Positions 6,501-8,274 of a stretch of 8,274 bases of DNA are shown here, piece by piece; the first letter of the stretch is position 1, and every line of letters starts with the position of its first letter. The position numbers and the translations under genes were made by a program. The DNA is taken from NCBI GenBank assembly GCA_045632605.1, contig JAZQXA010000132.1:1-8274 (forward strand). Direction: 5' to 3'. This DNA comes from Flemingiibacterium sp045632605 (GTDB taxonomy: Bacteria; Bacillota; Clostridia; Oscillospirales; CAG-272). The notes beneath the pieces are model-generated. The model did not search any database. It was not told where the DNA came from and was given only the letters and a program-made list of their open reading frames with translations.

Positions 6501-6831
6501 TGAAAAAATGGCATCAGACAAGCTCTCTCGAAAAGGTCTTCTTCTCGAGGATGCAGAGGTACTTAAAGCCATGGAAAATGAGTTATCGGGACATTATCTG
6601 CCGGTAAAAATCAAGAAGGACGGAAACTTTTCTTCCACCGATTCGCTGACAAGCCTCGACGGATTCAGAACGCTTCTTTCGTCAATAGAGAATACAATCG
6701 AAAATATCGGAAACGAAATCAAACGCGGTAACGCTTCGGCAAATCCGATGCAAAGCCAAAAACGTGATGCCTGCAAATACTGTGCAATGCGGCCGGTTTG
6801 CAGAAAGCCTGCAAAGAAAGGGGGAAAATAA
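3505..6831 (+). CDS. addB: AddB, ATP-dependent helicase/deoxyribonuclease subunit B
   Basis: This 1108-residue protein is the AddB half of AddAB, which resects double-strand breaks and loads RecA. B. subtilis AddB is about 1166 residues. The N-terminus has the Walker A motif GRAGSGKT (7-14, K13), followed by the VPEQ block (35-38). No canonical DExx Walker B is visible, as expected for the degenerate helicase arm that scans for Chi. The C-terminal RecB-family nuclease shows GTFVHH (788-793), GIADRVD (906-912) and VIDYKTG (924-930) with D926 and K928 as catalytic candidates, then QMLLY (946-950). Four cysteines for a [4Fe-4S] cluster are present: C762, then C1090, C1093 and C1099 in C-x2-C-x5-C spacing. 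The usual CPF after the first cysteine is CHF here. The ATG is 6 nt after GGAGGG (3493-3498). The gene ends one base before addA and forms an operon with it. Confidence 0.96.
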   Translation: MINFIYGRAGSGKTSLICEKAAEAVAAGRRVFMIVPEQMAVDTEERMTRLLGNTPSLSLEILNFRRLCNRIFRQYGGLSYSYITKSGRMLMMWRTLSELAPLLKNAPSVERASVSQMLGAISEFKAYNITPRALERAAKSIENEQIHKKLSDKLYDLSLICASYTNLVSETCDDASDDLTKAADILRENDFFTGADVFFDSFYGFTPQEYEVVKQVFEQSESSTVSLCLDALPKTANNELFENQRATAEYLMELAKNTGNKITKTVLSENRRAKSDELKFLESSLWSLDLTSDDAYPEDAPAISFIECTSPFSECEAVATDILRRVREGAKWRDFAVVSRGIDRYDGILDTAFQKYGIPLFVSRRTDIKTKPLIKLILSALNLRSGNFKCEDVISYMKTGLCGITPDEISVLENYATAWRIRGAARWNEDFTMNPGGYTSIFTEEAAQKLDRVNSIRERIITQLTDFHTTLDKAETVRDFSKALYDFLAVLEVPKKLAEIAESCRTSDPAAAQENEQLWSIFVDALDELCTVMPDMSTDSAEYCELLKIIFDETDIGRIPNSVDEVVSGDASLLRASGKHVYILGANEGIFPLAPSDDGIFLSAEREQLAALGVDLAGGCDSQAADERFFFYRALTSASDSVTVIWSSSDLSGHSMKPSFGVTRLRALFPNVKVTDFAAADIFSRLEGRTNLLEFIAEADGTPLGDALRKYAEADSELSSRLDKLSIPLCDDSERLSEDTCQKISGGNLALTQSRLETYVLCHFSYFLKHIIKLDENKPAKFSASDIGTFVHHILESFVSRAEKSGTLANITDAEIDDMVEQIVADYMQTICRITPDFTGSRLAHLFAKLKKSSRLLCKNLADEFRQSRFRPAFFELPIKFPSPDEETVEPLSVKLEDGTYAYLYGIADRVDIMEHEDKCYIRVIDYKTGVKDFSLEDVSMGLDLQMLLYLFSIWKNGNSPRSALKISENSEIIPAGVLYFSAGVPTVTLDAEASEEEVEKMASDKLSRKGLLLEDAEVLKAMENELSGHYLPVKIKKDGNFSSTDSLTSLDGFRTLLSSIENTIENIGNEIKRGNASANPMQSQKRDACKYCAMRPVCRKPAKKGGK

Positions 6832-6832
6832 T

Positions 6833-8274
6833 ATGTCACATAGCTGGACAAAAGCACAGCTGTCTGCCATAACAGCATCTGGACGTGACCTACTTGTGTC
6901 CGCCGGTGCCGGCTCAGGAAAGACCGCCGTTCTGACCGAACGTATCATCCGCCGTCTGACCGATGAAAACACCCCTGCTGAAATAACCCGAATGCTTATC
7001 GTTACGTTTACAAAAGCCGCCGCAGGAGAGTTAAGGGAGCGTATTTCCGCCGCACTTTCCGATGCACTTTCGAAGCAGCCGAAGAACAGACGTCTTGCCC
7101 GTCAGCTGCTTGCACTCGACAGAGCAAAAATATGTACGATTCACAGCTTCTGCCTTGACATTCTGCGAAGCGGAATTGGGGATGATTCCTTACAACCGGG
7201 TTTCAGAATCGCAGATGAGGCGGAGATAAATCTGCTTCGGAAAAATATAATGAACGACCTCATCGACGACTATTATTCTGTTGGTGTAAGCGATTATCCC
7301 ATTGAAAAATTCGAAGACTTTGCCGATATTTTTGTCGGAACAAAAGCAGATGATGAGCTCGCAGATATTTTCCTGAAAATCGAAAGCAATCTTTCAAGCT
7401 TTACCGAATATATCGGCTTTATAAAGTCGTTTGCAGACAGTCTTATCTCGGATGAACGGGATTTCGGAGAAACCGATTGCGGCACTGAAATCCTCGATAT
7501 TATCAAGGGCAAATTCACTTATTACCGAAATATTTTTGCAGATATTCTCCCCGAGCTCTCCGACGATGAAAAGCTTACTAAAGCATATTTCCCGGCATTT
7601 TCGGACGATATTGATTTTATCGACCGTGTACTTTCTGCCTGCGAACGCCGTGTTTACGGTGATATTTCAAAAATTTTTTCCACATTTTCGCCGACTCGTC
7701 TTGGTGTTGTGCGTGGTGTTGAACTTTCAGATAATATCGAAAAAGCTAAAAATGCCAGAAAAGATTTCAGCAAGGAAAGAACAACGCTGTCCGCAAAATT
7801 CTTCTCGCTGACCGAGGAGCAGCTTAAAAAGAACCGAATTGATACCGCCAATATGCTAAATAAGCTGTATACGCTACTCTGTGCGTTCACATCACGGTTC
7901 ACGGATGAAAAACGCAAGCGTTCGCTCGTTGATTTCGGCGACATTGAGCGACTCACATATAATGCGCTCGTTCAAAACGGTGAACCCACCGCCGCTGCAA
8001 AATCAGTTGCCCAAACCTTCGACGAAATTTATATCGACGAATATCAGGACGTAAATGCCGTTCAGGATGCAATTTTCGCCGCAGTTGCTAAAGGCAATAA
8101 CCGCTTTATGGTCGGCGATATCAAGCAGTCAATATACGCTTTCCGCGGTGCACAGCCGAAGATATTCGCCGATTACAGACACAAGTTCGGACGTATAGAC
8201 GATGGCGACTTGAATAGCGGTGCAGCGATATTTCTGTCGGATAACTTCCGCTGTGACAATAATGTCATCGAATT
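6833..8274 (+). CDS. addA: AddA, ATP-dependent helicase/nuclease subunit A, N-terminal part
   Basis: The frame is open from ATG 6833 to the window end, giving 480 codons of a protein of about 1200 residues in B. subtilis. It is the UvrD/RecB-like superfamily 1 motor of AddAB, a 3'-5' translocase, with its own nuclease domain expected beyond the window. Visible motifs in order are the Q motif (WTKAQ, 5-9), Walker A SAGAGSGKT (23-31, K30), motif Ia IVTFTKAAAGELRERI (56-71), motif Ib TIHSFC (102-107), Walker B YIDEYQDVN (400-408, D402, E403), motif III MVGDIKQSIYAFRGA (426-440) and the start of motif IV (NFR, 471-473). Residues of about 150-360 hold no motif I recognise and match the variable 1B insertion. 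The A-rich AAAGGGGG (6817-6824), 8 nt upstream within addB, serves as its ribosome binding site. One base separates it from addB, so translation is probably coupled. Confidence 0.96.
   Translation, partial: MSHSWTKAQLSAITASGRDLLVSAGAGSGKTAVLTERIIRRLTDENTPAEITRMLIVTFTKAAAGELRERISAALSDALSKQPKNRRLARQLLALDRAKICTIHSFCLDILRSGIGDDSLQPGFRIADEAEINLLRKNIMNDLIDDYYSVGVSDYPIEKFEDFADIFVGTKADDELADIFLKIESNLSSFTEYIGFIKSFADSLISDERDFGETDCGTEILDIIKGKFTYYRNIFADILPELSDDEKLTKAYFPAFSDDIDFIDRVLSACERRVYGDISKIFSTFSPTRLGVVRGVELSDNIEKAKNARKDFSKERTTLSAKFFSLTEEQLKKNRIDTANMLNKLYTLLCAFTSRFTDEKRKRSLVDFGDIERLTYNALVQNGEPTAAAKSVAQTFDEIYIDEYQDVNAVQDAIFAAVAKGNNRFMVGDIKQSIYAFRGAQPKIFADYRHKFGRIDDGDLNSGAAIFLSDNFRCDNNVIE

Overview
The window reads as chromosomal DNA from an anaerobic, gut-type member of the Clostridia (probably Oscillospiraceae/Ruminococcaceae or a relative). 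The grounds are an AddAB recombination nuclease instead of RecBCD, AGGAGG-type ribosome binding sites with canonical TATAAT promoters, a NuoE/HydC-like ferredoxin subunit in a cassette typical of [FeFe]-hydrogenase loci, and a Rex-type redox operator. This placement is inferred from gene content. I see no tRNA, rRNA, insertion sequence, CRISPR array or prophage feature.

Left part (1-1210, minus strand): a redox operon transcribed leftward and leaving the window. From its promoter (TAGACT, 17 bp, TATAAT, near 1182-1210) the order is a perfect 9+4+9 palindrome matching the Rex box (1126-1147), a NuoE/HydC-like [2Fe-2S] subunit (566-1060), a small DRTGG-domain protein (167-526), and a GHKL (anti-sigma-factor-like) ATPase cut by the window edge (1-174). 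The last two genes overlap by 8 bp. This cassette usually accompanies electron-bifurcating or sensory [FeFe] hydrogenases, so hydrogenase genes are expected just beyond base 1.

Middle (1326-3420, minus strand): a 665-residue GyrB/ParE-like subunit of a type IIA topoisomerase. It has its own near-consensus promoter (TTTACA, 17 bp, TATAAT) and ends in a hairpin terminator 6 bp after its stop. No subunit A gene lies next to it on either side.

Right part (3441-8274, plus strand): addB (1108 residues, complete) and the first 480 codons of addA. They are transcribed divergently from the topoisomerase gene and are separated from each other by one base. Together they encode the heterodimeric helicase-nuclease that processes double-strand breaks in Firmicutes. 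AddB brings an inactivated helicase fold, a nuclease domain and an iron-sulfur cluster; AddA brings the active UvrD-type motor.

I did not find a clearly new system. The points most worth following are the Rex operator with its downstream structured leader, the redox/ATPase/DRTGG cassette of unknown mechanism, the unpaired topoisomerase subunit with unusual nucleotide-pocket and TOPRIM residues, and a hairpin abutting the DRTGG ribosome binding site.
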